Assembly: GCA_963422465.1 (NCBI GenBank)
Contig: OY730170.1
Span: 1,054,001 to 1,118,000 of the forward strand
Source of the DNA: Lichina pygmaea
Taxonomy: Eukaryota > Ascomycota > Lichinomycetes > Lichinales > Lichinaceae
DNA: 64,000 nucleotides
Reading direction: 5' to 3'
Position numbers and translations under genes: made by a program. Numbering within the stretch: the stretch's first letter is position 1; every line of letters starts with the position of its first letter. The notes below the pieces were generated by a model. It worked only from the letters and a program-made list of their open reading frames with translations, had not been told where the DNA came from and made no database searches. This document shows, in pieces, positions 10,674-23,090 of the stretch.

Positions 10674-13600
10674 ATGGTCAAGTAAGTACATCGCTCTTTC
10701 TATGGAATTGCTCGCATCGAGTGAGGGCGTCTTGGATAGGCCTCTGTGCGATGCGAGTCTTGATCTGTTGTCCGTCGCTCAAACCATCGGAAGAGCGGAC
10801 GTGCCCCCGTCAGATGAGTTTTCGAAGGTGCTCGAGCTGACAAGATGAATTTCAGCTTCACGATCGAAGAGGTACGGCTCGGTCGACTAAATAACGTCGT
10901 CAGGAAGGAGAATCCGCGGCATTGGTACCGTACTGACCAGGCTCGGACTACAGATTCGCGCCCTCATGGACAAGGCGGCCAACGTCCGCAACATGTCGGT
11001 CATCGCCCACGGTGAGTTGCAAGATCTCCGAGAGCAGAGACACCGAAAAGCCATGACGACGGACGCTGACCACTCTTGAGCAGTTGACCACGGCAAGTCC
11101 ACTCTCACCGACTCCCTGATCGAGCGCGCCGGCATCATATCGGCTGCCAAGGCTGGACTAGCCCGCATCACCGACACGCGGCCCGATGAACAGGAGCGCT
11201 GCATCACCATCAAGTCGACCGCCATCTCCTTGTATGCTCATCTCCCGCACGAGGAGGACGTCAAGGACATCCCGCAGAAGACCGACGGCAACGACTTCTT
11301 GATCAACCTCATCGATTCCCCGGGCCACGTTGACTTCTCGTCCGAGGTCACTGCGGCGCTACGAGTGACGGACGGAGCCCTCGTCGTGGTCGACTGCGTC
11401 GAGGGTGTCTGCGTCCAGACCGAGACGGTGCTTCGCCAGGCGCTCGGCGAGCGGATCAAGCCCGTGTGCATCATCAACAAGGTCGACCGCGCCCTGCTCG
11501 AGCTGCAGATCAAGAAGGAGGACCTCTATCAGTCCTTCTCGCGGACGATCGAGTCGGTCAACGTCATCATCTCTACCTACTTCGACAAGACCCTGGGCGA
11601 CGTCCAGGTCTACCCGGAAAAGGGCACGATCGCGTTCGGCTCCGGTCTGCACGGATGGGCCTTCACCATCCGTCAGTTCGCCGTCAGGTACGCCAAGAAG
11701 TTCGGCGTCGACAAGGCCAAGATGATGGAGCGCCTCTGGGGCGAGAACTACTTCAACCCCAAGACCAAGAAGTGGACCAAGAACGGTACCCACGAAGGCG
11801 AGCAGCTCGAGCGCGCCTTCAACCAGTTCATCCTCGATCCCATCTTCAAGATCTTCGGCGCCATCATGAACAACAAGAGGGACGAGATCAACAATCTCCT
11901 CGGCAAGCTCGAGATCAAGCTCAGGGGCGAGGACAAGGACCTCGAGGGCAAGCCTCTGCTCAAGGTCGTCATGCGCACCTTCCTCCCGGCCGCCGACGCG
12001 CTGCTCGAGATGATGGTCATCCACCTGCCCTCGCCCGTCACGGCGCAGCGCTACCGCGCCGAGACGCTCTACGAGGGGCCGCCCGACGACGAGGCCTGCC
12101 TCGGCATCCGTGACTGCAACCCCAAGGCCCCGCTCATGCTATACGTCTCGAAGATGGTGCCGACGCTGGACAAGGGCCGCTTCTACGCCTTCGGCCGCGT
12201 CTTCGCCGGCACGGTGCGCTCGGGCATGAAGGTCCGCATCCAGGGCCCCAACTACACGCCCGGCAAGAAGGAGGACCTCTTCATCAAGGCCATCCAGCGC
12301 ACCGTCCTGATGATGGGCGGCAAGAACGACGCGATCGAGGACGTGCCGGCCGGCAACATCGTCGGCCTCGTCGGCGTCGACCAGTTCCTGCTCAAGTCGG
12401 GCACGCTGACGACGAGCGAGACGGCGCACAACCTCAAGGTCATGAAGTTCTCGGTCAGCCCCGTCGTGCAACGGTCGGTCGACGTCAAGAACGCCGGCGA
12501 CCTGCCGAAGCTGGTCGAGGGCCTGAAGCGGCTGTCCAAGTCGGACCCGTGCGTGCTCACGTTCACGCCCGAGTCGGGCGAGCACATCGTCGCCGGCGCC
12601 GGCGAGCTGCACCTCGAGATCTGCCTCAAGGACCTCGAGGAGGACCACGCCGGCGTGCCGCTGCGCATCAGCGACCCCGTCGTCACCTACCGCGAGTCGG
12701 TTCAGGGCTCGTCGCGCATGACGGCCCTGTCCAAGTCGCCGAACAAGCACAACCGGCTGTACATGACGGCGCAGCCGCTCGGCGACGAGCTCGCCGACGA
12801 CATCGAGGCGGGCAAGGTCGGGCCCCGCGACGACTTCAAGGCGCGCGCCCGCGTGCTCGCGGACGAGCACGGCTGGGACGTGACCGACGCGCGCAAGATC
12901 TGGTGCTTCGGCCCGGACACGACCGGCCCGAACCTGCTCGTCGACCAGAGCAAGGCGGTCCAGTACCTGAACGAGATCAAGGACTCGGTCGTGTCGGCCT
13001 TCCAGTGGGCGAGCAAGGAGGGGCCCGTGGCGGAGGAGCCGATGCGGGCGATGCGCTTCAACGTCCTCGACGTGACCCTGCACGCCGACGCCATCCACCG
13101 CGGCGCCGGCCAGATCATGCCGACGGCCCGTCGCGTCTTCTACGCGGCCGCGCTCCTCGCCGAGCCCTGCCTGCTCGAGCCCGTCTACCTCGTCGAGATC
13201 CAGGTGCCCGAGTCGGCCATGGGCGGCATCTACGGCGTCCTGACCCGACGACGCGGCCACGTCGTCGCGGAGGAGCAACGCGCCGGCACGCCGCTGTTCA
13301 ACGTCAAGGCGTACCTGCCCGTCAACGAGTCGTTCGGCTTCACGGCCGACCTGCGCTCCAACACCGGTGGTCAGGCCTTCCCGCAGTCCGTCTTCGACCA
13401 CTGGCAGATCCTTCCTGGCGGATCCGTGTCGGATCCCAGCACGATGCCCGGCAAGATCGTGCTCGGAACGCGAAAACGAAAGGGTCTCAAGGAGAACGTG
13501 CCGGGTTACGAAGAGGTGAGCCGCCCTTTGCCCCCCCTCTCCTCTCCTCTCCTCTCCTCTCTTCTCCCTCTCTCCCTCCATCCATCCGCCATCCTCCTGT

Positions 13601-13717
13601 TCCCTTTCGCCAGGAGCCCCCTTCACGTGCCCCATCCTCCAATCGCAGTATCATCGATCATCCCACCGAGGTCCGCTAACTCTGCCGGTCCTCTGCTAGT
13701 ACTACGACAAGTTGTAG
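10674..13717 (+). CDS. EFT1/EF2: Translation elongation factor 2
   Basis: Five exons fit: 10674-10681, 10856-10871, 10954-11011, 11084-13515 and 13700-13717, giving 843 residues, the usual EF2 length. EF2 is the GTPase that moves the ribosome along mRNA. The spliced start [16 protein letters not shown] and the P-loop AHVDHGKST (residues 26-34), then DSPGH and NKVD, define the G domain. [19 protein letters not shown] and [15 protein letters not shown] follow; the His in the latter is the diphthamide site. The protein ends EEYYDKL after a last intron of 184 nt rich in CTCTC repeats. The first coding exon is only 8 nt and the second 16 nt, an intron crowding at the 5' end known from fungal EF2 genes. 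All splice ends are GT..AG. Confidence 0.98.
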
Positions 13718-14687
13718 ATGCATGCCTGCGCATCACCCTCTCAGACTTCTCACCTCGTCACCCCCTTACCCTCAGAAGGCCCGTTTCTCCCTGACGACCG
13801 CCACGATCGAGATGTCTCTGGTGTGGGCTTGAATTTCTTCGACCGAGGGAGCACGCCGATGGTTTCAACGATCTGCGATGGCATGGATCATATGACCTCG
13901 AGCATGAGGTCACCACGATCCTGGAATCCGCCGGATGCGCTCTGAACGGCATCCGATGGGCTCTCGAAGGTCCTACAGTATAGCGTCTCAAAGCTTTCTA
14001 TACGGTAGATGAACAAGACCAGAAGAGTGTTGGCGTCTCCTTCCGCATCTACCTATTCGTACCATGCGTGAGAGTGAAGCAGGGTTGTCGCCTGGCACTC
14101 ATGAGTACCGTATATGACAGCTGTAGAGGAGCTGAGGCGCATTGGTTGCCAGGAGACGACGTAAGTACGTACGTTACGTATGGTATCAAAATTTTGTACC
14201 AGTGGGGCTGTGGCACAGCTGCAGGGCGAAGAAAGCTGGTCGTCGAGGGCTCGCGGCCTACTAAGTTACTCGCCGCGCTCGTATAGCACTCTAGCTATCT
14301 GACTAAGCTGACGCTTGTGCTGCTGTAGTCACGTGAAACGTACTTCCGTTACCGTAAAGCTCATAATCACGTGACGTCTCAAACTCTTCTTCCGCAGGCC
14401 CTCGGCCAACCGTGGCTTTCCTGCGCGGGAAACAAGAGCTCAGGTCTGTTTTTGAGCGTTCCAGGATCATCATCCGCAAATCCCTCCGTGCCTACGTACT
14501 CACGGTACTTTATATGCTGTGGAAGGTACATACGTACAGCATCATACGAGTACGTACGTTACGTACTGTACTGTACTGTACTGTACGGTACTGTGCTGTA
14601 ACATACAGCATCCGTTGCCATCTACCGTACGGTATCTCATCCAGCCATCCAACCATCGTCCATCCGGCAAAAAAGTCAGGCAGACAC

Positions 14688-14727
<40 letters not shown>

Positions 14728-15293
14728 ACAGTCGCCGTCATCGATCAATCCGCGACCGGATCAACACGCGTCTGTACGGAGTCACGTACTTTGAGTTCTA
14801 AAACGCATCAGATCGGGATCCACGCCTCAAGCCTTTTCTTTGTCGCTCGGGCGAGGTTTGGAAGTTCTGAGAAGAAGAAGAAGAACAAGTGCGTGTTTGA
14901 ACCCGAATCAAATTGAACTTCTTGAATTTTTACATCGTGGTCTGCGGTAGCTGGTGTGTGTGGCAGTTGGCGTGCTTGCGTTGCATGGTCTGCGTTGCAT
15001 GGTCTGCGATGAATTTGTGCTGATTCAATTTCTGTGGTACTGCAGTTTTCAGGTTCTGTCGGGGTCCCAGGTTCCGCCATAGTCCCCGATCGACGGAGTA
15101 CGGATAGTACTGGAACTAGTCTTCTCATCGTTGGCTTTGCTACCTCGCAGGCTGGGTGCCTCGCCGGTTGGGTGCCTCGTCGGTTTGGTGCGCGGGCAGC
15201 TACAGCATCCCAACATTCCTCGTCCAGTCGCCCCCGGGCGATTGCTCCTACAAGAAGCCCAGCGACAGACGTACGAGAAGCTCAGCGGCAGAT
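13718..15293. other. Intergenic region rich in GTAC words and microsatellites
   Basis: No supported gene. It includes CACGTGA boxes near 14330 and 14370, a long GTAC/TACTGTAC cluster at 14490-14640 and a GGCA microsatellite. The last ~250 bases should contain the promoter of the RBM26/27-like gene. Confidence 0.5.
14691..14727. repeat. (GGCA)n microsatellite
   Basis: About nine perfect tetranucleotide units of GGCA; it creates poly-QAGR-type artefact frames. Confidence 0.9.
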
Positions 15294-18068
15294 ATGCTCG
15301 CCGAAGGGGATGACGACGCGAGCCTCAAGAGGTGGATTGTGAAGAGGTTGGAGGACATGTACGGTGCCGCCCGTTCTCGCCCGTTGAGGAGACCCTCCAA
15401 CGACGTCGTCAGACCTCCTTGAACTGACCTCGCCCCCACTCTCAGATCTGATGCCGATTCAGATGTGCTTGCCGATTACGTCCTGGCGTTGTTGCGACAT
15501 GACTCGCCCGAGGCCCAAGTCAGGCAATTGAGCATCGAACAACTCGAGGACTTTCTGAAGGACCGTACGTGTTCATGCGGCAGCGGGCAGAGCCTGCAAA
15601 CTTGGGAGGGGAGGGTTGCTGATGCCAGCCTTGCAGACACGGCGACCTTCGTTGATGACATCTTCAGGGTGATTCGCACCAAGGCCTACTTACCTGGAAC
15701 GCCCGCCGTCGAGCTGCTCGACACGTCCCCGGCCGGCGGCTCCCTTGGGCAGGAGAATGCCGCTTACGATCCCAAGGCGCCCGTGCTCCTCGGGAACGGC
15801 CATCTCGGGTCTGCTGCCGGCCATCGAAGAAAGCGGTCCTACAACGAGCAGGAGGGTGGTTCACCCGGCATCGATCGCCACTCGCCGTATGGAAGTAGTG
15901 CCAGCGGCGAACGAGCGTTCAAGCAACTGCGCCGTGGCGGGCCTAGGGGCGGTCGGTTTGACAGCTTTGGGGGGAGAGGTGGACGACCTGGGTCCGTGGG
16001 CCCGATGCAGGGTCAAGCTGGGGGTGCCGCCACCATGACCGGGCTGCCGCAACCTGTGACGCCAGGGTTTCCTGGCATGCTGCCTCCAGGTCCACCCTTC
16101 CCCTTCGATCCCAACGATCCCGTGGCCGCGTTCATGGCGATGCAGGCCATGGGCTTCCCTCCTCTTCCAGGCTTACCCGGCGTACCGCCGCTACCTCCGC
16201 CGTTCTCGCCCGCAGGCTTTGGACCAGATCCTTCGACGCAGACCTCGCCCGGCCCCGGGTCGCAGCGGACGAATCGCAACCGTGAGCGATGCAAAGACTA
16301 CGACGAGAAGGGCTTCTGTGCGCTCGGGGGCACCTGTCCGTACGACCACGGATCTGATCATATCGTCGTCCCGGGACGGGGTGAAGGTACCTGCGCTTTT
16401 CCCCATCGCTACTTCCTGCTAGGGTGTCGCTCCTAACTCACGGCAGAATACGATCCTACCAACTCGGCGATCGTGACGGATGTCAAACGATCAAACTCTC
16501 GTGGGGCCAGCGGACCGCCCTCCAGCCGTGGCTTCTCCCACGATCGCGGTCGTGGTCGCGGAGGGGGCAGGGGTGGTCCACCGCCTGGAATGCCGCAGGC
16601 AAGACGTGCTCGAGCCGAGTTCTCTCACGTGGGTGTAAATCATGACCGGTCCATCACGACGGTGGTGGTCGAGAACATCCCGGAGGATCACTTCGACGAG
16701 CAGGCCGTTCGAGAGTTCTTCTCGGCCTTTGGCGCGATCGAAGAAGTGCAGATGCAAGCGTACAAGCGGCTGGCTCTGGTGAAGTACGACAGCTGGGCGT
16801 CGGCAATGCAAGCATACGAGTCGCCCAAGGTCATCTTCGACAACCGGTTCGTGAAGGTGTACTGGTACAAGCCAAACGGTACGCCGGGCACGGCACAGAG
16901 GTCAAACGGCACGGCCGGAGCGGCCTCGCCGACCTCGGCCAGCGGTCTCCCGTCGGAGACGGAGCTGGACGAGATGAGGAAGAAGCAGGAGGAACTGCAA
17001 CAGGCACACGAAGACAAGATGAAGAAGATCAAGGAGCGGGAGGAGTCGAGACGGCAGCTGGAACGGAGGAAAGAGGAGCTGCTCAGGAGCCAGGCGGAGG
17101 AGAAGAGACGCTTGATGGAGAAGCTGGCAGCAAGGGCCGGCAAGGCTGACCGGTCGTCGAGGTCGGTTTCGGTCGACGAGAGCGCGGCTCAACAGGGCAA
17201 AGACGCCGGCTCGACGTCGCCCGTGGACGGTGCCGGCAGGGAGACGAACTCTCAGACCCAGGCACTGAAGGCGCAGCTGGCCGCGCTGGAGGCCGAGGCG
17301 CGCAGCCTGGGGATCGACGCGACCGTGCCGGACGAATCCGGCCCCGCTTTTCGAGGTCGCGGCCGGGGTCGCGGGTTCTATCGCGGCCGGGCCGGATACG
17401 TGCCTCGGGGACGCGGAGGCTTCAACTCGCACCGGGGCGGGTACTCTGGACGGGGCCGGGCGGGGCCGCACGGATGGGCCGCGCGAGCGGGCGCACACAA
17501 GATCGACAACAGACCGAAGAGGGTGGCCGTGTCGGGCGTCGAATTTGACGACGGCAAGGATGAGGCGCTGAGGCAGTATCTCCTGGTAGGTTCTTCGTGG
17601 CAGCGTTCCCGACGGGCAGTGGGATAACGGGAGCCCGAATGCGACCGCAGAGCGTCGGCGAGTTTGAGAATATCGAGCCCAATCCAGACCGACCAGATTC
17701 TCAGGTCATCACGTTCAAGGACCGCTTCACGGCGCAAAAGGTACGCTTTGCTGTTTGCTTTGCCCGTCGAAGTGTGAGCTCGTGGCGACCACTGACGCGT
17801 CGACTCTTCCTCGTCGACATGCAGTTTTTCGCTGGCTCCTCTGAGATCCCGGCCATCGGTGCGGTCGAGTTGTCCTGGATCAGCAACCCATCTGCTCCTC
17901 TTTCCGCCGAGGTCACCTCGGCCAGCAACACCAACGACGGGCTCTCGACGACGAATCATCAAGAGGGTCGTGAAGCTGCTCCGTCTGCCCCTGGAGATGC
18001 TTCTCGGCAAGAGCAGTCTCCGATGCCAGCATCAGCACCGGCGCCAGGGCCAGGGCCAGGGCCAGGGC

Positions 18069-18101
<33 letters not shown>

Positions 18102-18208
18102 CGACCGGAGTCGCGGCGCAGGCCAGTCATCCGGCCGAAGCACGAGGGGCCGCCATGAACGAGGACTACGACGTGGCCGACGACACGGACCGGTGGATGA
18201 CCGGATGA
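15294..18208 (+). CDS. RBM26/RBM27-type RNA-binding protein (PWI-like, CCCH zinc finger, RRM)
   Basis: Six exons fit: 15294-15358, 15446-15564, 15637-16386, 16447-17585, 17651-17740 and 17825-18208, giving about 848 residues. Residues 1-90 resemble the PWI-like fold of this family (LKRWIVKRLED; YVLALLRHD; QLEDFLKD). A Gly/Pro-rich linker leads to one CCCH finger (CX8CX5CX3H, CKDYDEKGFCALGGTCPYDH, about residue 280). An RRM (TTVVVENIPEDHFDEQAVRE, about 382-452) follows, then a charged coiled coil (about 485-540), RGG-type repeats and a low-complexity tail of PG and AS dipeptides. The domain order matches human RBM26/27 and fission yeast Rmn1, partners of the Mtr4-like helicase complexes (PAXT/MTREC) that feed nuclear RNA to the exosome. 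That role is inferred from family. Confidence 0.85.
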
Positions 18209-19618
18209 GGAGTCAATGACCGATGGGCGTTGTCTGATCGGGTGGACCGAGTGGTGGCACAAGCAACTTGGTGAACAATGCTAATTGAAACAAGTTGAAG
18301 CAAGTCAGAGCAAGTGTGAGCAAGTGTAGGAGAATGCAGGCAAGTGCATGATAAGTCAAAAACATGACAAAGGAATTCTACACAGCCAACTTTACTCACC
18401 AATCTATCTCACTCGGAGAGAGCTGGACAGGGAAGTATGAGAGGATACTACAAGTCGACTTTGCTACTTTTGCACTCAAGAACGAGTAGAATCTCCATGG
18501 TCTGTGACTTTGTTGTAGAATGCTTTCACTCCCAGGGACAGTGGGGGAGCTGGGGAGCTGGGGAGACGGGGACGGAGAGTGAAGAGAGCGAGTCTGAGAG
18601 AGTAAGGGTGAGGGTGAGAGAGGGAGAGGGGAGGAGGATAAAAGTAGGAAGACTATACTTTACCATCTAGCATCCCAAGTGCTACTGCAATTTGCTTCGA
18701 CTATCATCATGCTATCAATGAACTTGTCTGCAGCACCTGAACAAGACAGGTGGGGAGAGAGAACTAAGACGAAGAGAAGATCGATAGGGCAGGGGAAGTA
18801 ATATCGGTGGTTGCTGAAGAGTGGAGCGGAGCGGAGTGGAACGGTGTAGGGGGTAGAGTGGGGCAGAGTGAGGTGGGCACGGGGTAGAGTGAAGCAGAGT
18901 TATATAGAAGTAGGGTGGAGTCGGTAGGGATGTCAAAGCAGACTGGAACAGGAGATGGGAAGTAAGTACGTAAGTAGAGTCAAGACTTGACTGGAATAGA
19001 GCAGAGGAGACCAGACCAGACCGAAGGAGAGGAGAGGGAGAGCAGAGCAGATGGAGACCAGACTGAAATGAAGAAGACCAGACCAGACCAGACCAGACCA
19101 GGCCAAGTAGTTACAAAGTGCAAGAGTTGATTAACGCAAACAGTAAGCTCCAGTATTTCGGACACCGACACAGACATGTCATACCAGCATCTGCATCTCA
19201 TGTACGCTCCGTACTGATCGATGATCAATTTGCTGGTGGATAGCATAGGCACATCACATGGGCCATATACCGGTAGTACGGTACGTAGAACACGACCAGG
19301 GGACCCGGCTGAAGTGCAGACAAAGAAATCTACTGTCGAAAGACGGAGCATCTACGTTCCGTACTGTACTGTACAGTACGAGGTACGCGACTGATCAGAG
19401 ACGCAATGTACGAGTGTCTGGCTCTCTTTTTGTGTGCGGCTCGGTCGAACGGTGTGCGTACGAGTGATCACGAGAGGTACCGTACAGTACGCTGCTTGTA
19501 TCACCCACCATCAACCATCTCCCTTTCACACGTTCCACGCTCGGAAGCCCCCCTCGGAAGCCCCCCTCGTCATTGAAGCAACGTCGATGAGAGGACAGGG
19601 CCCTGTAGAGGAAAGGCC
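18209..19618. other. Intergenic, strongly purine-biased low-complexity DNA
   Basis: No supported gene. From about 18540 to 19110 the plus strand is dominated by short G/A words (GAGTGGAGCGG-, GGTAGAGTG- and ACCAG-type), including a pentamer run near 19076-19105. GTAC-rich words appear at 19205, 19270, 19360-19390 and 19480. Confidence 0.6.
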
Positions 19619-20809
19619 TCACTTCTTCTCCCCCTGCACCTTCTCGACGACGGCGACAATCTTGGCGAAGAGCGGGTGCTCCGGCTCGAGACCGGTGATC
19701 TTGGCCGTCGCGTCCTTGGCGCCGTGCTCCTTGAGGGTCTTGGCGAGCTCGACGCTCTCGGCGTCGCCCTCGACGTCCTGAAAGCGCAACGCCACCTCGA
19801 CGCAGCTCAGCAGCGCGTCCACCTTCTCGCCCCTCTCCGCGAGGCCCGATGCCGGGCCGACGAAGCGCTCCTTGCGGCTGAGCTTGCGCAGCGGCGCGCG
19901 GCCGACCCGCTCGACAATGTCCTTCAGGTGCGGGTTGCTGATGCGCGTGACGATCTTCTGCGCGTACGTCGCCTGTTCGTCCTTGTCCAGGCCGTGGGTC
20001 GCAACCAGCAGCTGGCTCGTCTCCCGGAGGGTCGCCTGCACAATGTCATGGATCTCCTTGTCCTCCATGGCCTCGTGGACCATCTTCTTGCCCCGGTGAT
20101 ATCCGTGGTAAGCAGCGGCCGCGTGGCCCGTGTTGACCGTGTAGAGCTTGCGCTCGATGTACGGCTTCAGATCGTCGACCCACTTGACCCCATGCAGCTC
20201 GGGGTGAGAGACGCCTTTGAACGGGGTCTCGTCGATGACCCACTCGAAGTACGTCTCGATCTTGACATTGAGACCGGAGCCCGGGTCTTGACCCGGCACG
20301 ATCCGGTCGATGGCCGAGTTGGCAAAGCGGGCGCGGTCGTGGATGGTGGCCAGCCGATCCGCCGGCGTGTTCTTCTCGTCCTTGATGAAGTTTGCCAGCT
20401 GGTCCGTCGCGCCGATTGCGTTCTCGCACGCGACCACGGCTATCGGCTTGGTCCCCGATTCCCGGGCGTCGATGCCCTTGGCGATGAGCGGGGCGATGAA
20501 CTTGAGGATGTTGGGTCCGACGGCACAGGTGACGATGTTCGCCGTCTTCAGCTCGTTGATGACGGCCTGCTCATTGTCCTTGGAGTTGATGGCTCGGTAG
20601 TTGTCGATGGTGAGCGACTTCTCGCCCTCGGTGCCGACCTCAGTCACGGTGTAGCTGGGTGTGGACTGTAGCGAGTCGATCAGGTCCTTGACCACGTCGG
20701 CGAAGATGACCTGGTAGCCTGAATTCTGGTAGATGGGCCCAAGGAAGCCTCTGCCGATGTTGCCTGCACCAAAGTGCACCGCACGCTGCTCGCCACTCTT
20801 CTGAGACAT
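19619..20809 (-). CDS. mpdA: Mannitol-1-phosphate 5-dehydrogenase
   Basis: One uninterrupted frame of 396 residues, close to the roughly 388 of characterised fungal enzymes. The enzyme interconverts fructose 6-phosphate and mannitol 1-phosphate with NAD(H), feeding the mannitol pool used as carbon store and stress protectant. The N terminus has the dinucleotide-binding loop [11 protein letters not shown] (about residues 12-22). Further typical blocks are [22 protein letters not shown] and [20 protein letters not shown], the last carrying the catalytic-region Lys, Asn and His. It ends EKVQGEKK. No introns were needed. The gene stands alone between repeat-rich spacers. Confidence 0.95.
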   Translation of the reverse strand: MSQKSGEQRAVHFGAGNIGRGFLGPIYQNSGYQVIFADVVKDLIDSLQSTPSYTVTEVGTEGEKSLTIDNYRAINSKDNEQAVINELKTANIVTCAVGPNILKFIAPLIAKGIDARESGTKPIAVVACENAIGATDQLANFIKDEKNTPADRLATIHDRARFANSAIDRIVPGQDPGSGLNVKIETYFEWVIDETPFKGVSHPELHGVKWVDDLKPYIERKLYTVNTGHAAAAYHGYHRGKKMVHEAMEDKEIHDIVQATLRETSQLLVATHGLDKDEQATYAQKIVTRISNPHLKDIVERVGRAPLRKLSRKERFVGPASGLAERGEKVDALLSCVEVALRFQDVEGDAESVELAKTLKEHGAKDATAKITGLEPEHPLFAKIVAVVEKVQGEKK

Positions 20810-22727
20810 GATGACGATATCGATAGTAATGCGAAGCTCAACTGCTCGGTGGAAGAGACGTCAAGGTGGTTGAGGTGCAAGTTTACAAGAATGAGGGGCC
20901 GTTGTCCGATGGTAGCGGGGTAGTTGGGTGAAATCCCGTCTTCTTTCTGCCCCACTTTCTGCCCCGCCCCCGCAGTACCCCGGTACCGAGGGGGGGCCGG
21001 TGAAATGACAAGCGAGCAGTTACAGGCCCACTACTGTAAATATTAGGCTCGGTGTTGACTGGAAAATGGGTTGATGCCACTAGGTTAGCAGCATGCGACT
21101 TGACGTTAGTCAGCCATACAATCGTTGAGCTATTTTTCCAACCGCGTGGATGGTGGTTACGTAACACACCGACGCCGTTACTCGTACTGTCGAAGGCTGG
21201 TCGGGCTGAGGCGTCGTCGTCGTCGTCATCGTACGGAAGAGGCTCCCAGCGGTAAAAGATCTCGTGATTGACTGTGTCGCTATCAAGGAATCTACGATAC
21301 GTTACGTACGTATGTACGAGTACAAGGAAACTCTTCCCTCGCACGTGACCTTAGCCCTAGCCAGGGCTGGTCTTCTCCCTCCCCGGTCAACAGGTGTGGA
21401 GGGGTTATATCGAAGGCTCTGATAGCTCTACTTACAGTACGTAACGTACTGTACGTTACGTACCATGAGTGCCTACGAGTACTCATAGCTTCACTCAAAA
21501 CGTACAGAGCGCTCTGGACGTCAGACAAAGAGTTGGAAATCCAGCTTGCTGCCGGGCCCTTCTGATTGTCAGCATGGCCAGCGTCAAGCCATCCGTCAAG
21601 CTGTCACTGCACAAAAGTACCCTTGCACGATCGACGCGGCCCCCCCGTCATGCTCTGGTTGATGCCCAGGTGGCCGTACTCCTATGCCAGCTTTATTACC
21701 CAGCTCAGATGTCTGCACGGTCAAGGGCTTGACCACAGTGGTGCCAACCATCTAGAAGAACAGATGCAGCAGGTCCGCTCCAACCGCTAAGCCGATGGAG
21801 CAGAAGATGGAGGGATTGATTTGCACTGCATATGCCAATGCAGTCTTCAGTATTGGGCTCGCAAGAGCTCAATCGATTGTACCGTACGGGGATCCGTACG
21901 GGGATACGTGAACTGAGCCCAGCAGCATCTGGGGCTGGCTCAATTATCCTGCCTATGAGGCCTCGGAAACAGATAAATCCTGCGGCATCGATACAAGAAG
22001 GATGTCTTGGACAGCTGAACAGATCACTGGTGGAACTAAAGTCCATGGGGTCACGCAACGTCATCCGCCATGGTCCTGCTCGAGCTGGCGGTAACAGACG
22101 AGGGCAGCGATGGATCGACCGCAAGAAAAACACCCTCCCTGCGACTCGGCGGCGCAGAGCTGTGGAAGCTTATCATTCAGAGACAGAATGACCACCGTAT
22201 CCGAAGAGCTTCACCAATCCAAAAAAGCAGATCTAGGTCCAGCAGATTGCTGCTCTTACGACGTGGTGAAAGCCAAGTCGAGATAGAGCAAATGCGCGAA
22301 GGAAGTAGAGTGCTCCTATCTATCGATTCGTAGGAGACCGTCATGCACTGTCTTCGGGTCACTATCACAACTGGCCGACGACCTCGAGTCTGTGTTGGAG
22401 TCTCACTGATGTTCTAGCTCTCGTACGAGGTTGGGTAGCCTCTGATCCACAGCACGATATCCCCTTTATGCTTATCTTACATTGCACTATGAGACAGGTC
22501 CGCCCGTGCGGTAAAGTACCGGTAGAGCCGAAAAGTGTTTCGCCCCTAATCATAGGCTATGTCTCAGCCTAAACGTAACGAGGAACCACGCTTCGAGCCT
22601 AAAGCTAGCTCTATCTTGGAGCTCAGTTACAGTATCCTGAAACCACTGGATATCATTCACTTGGAGCTACCTATCTTCAGTCAAGCTTTGAAGAAGGAGA
22701 TTAGGGTCATGTGCCACGAGACACAGA

Positions 22728-23090
22728 TTGTTGGAGGATACCCGTCAAAGTCCGCGGCATAGGTCCTCCCTGATCTTTGAACGTACTGTACAAGCAGCGA
22801 ACAGGCTGGTTGATGAGAGCCCTTTGGTAGGGTTGCAGTGTCGCGGCTGCAATCCATCCTACCGCCGACTCTGTCCTACCCGGTCCTTCCACTGTCAGCA
22901 GCACGGGCACATTGCAAAACAGTGCAAAGCTCAGGTGCGCTGTGCACACGGTGCACGGGCCCGTTTGATAAAGACCTGCAAGACATATCAGAAACAAGAA
23001 TATGTGGTGTGCAAGGGGAGCCACAAGGGACGGCCCTCAGAGCATCAGATGCGGGAAGGCCTTTACGACATTTGCGAGATATTCTCTCAC
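22728..23090 (+). mobile_element. Relic of a LINE (Tad1-like) ORF1 / Gag-like zinc-knuckle region
   Basis: The plus strand encodes a block with EAANRLVDE-like text (QAANRLVDESPL), then a CCHC-type knuckle (CQQHGHIAKQC), a second damaged knuckle and CKGSHK, spaced as in the ORF1 tail of fungal Tad-type LINEs. No endonuclease or reverse transcriptase region was recognised around it, so this is an isolated broken fragment. An LTR-element Gag origin is less likely because of the AANRLVDE block before the knuckles. Confidence 0.6.

Noticed and set aside
11100-11230. Cys in place of Gly in the EF2 switch region ([10 protein letters not shown]) as a possible unusual change
   Set aside because: The same residue occurs in animal EF2, so it is a normal variant.
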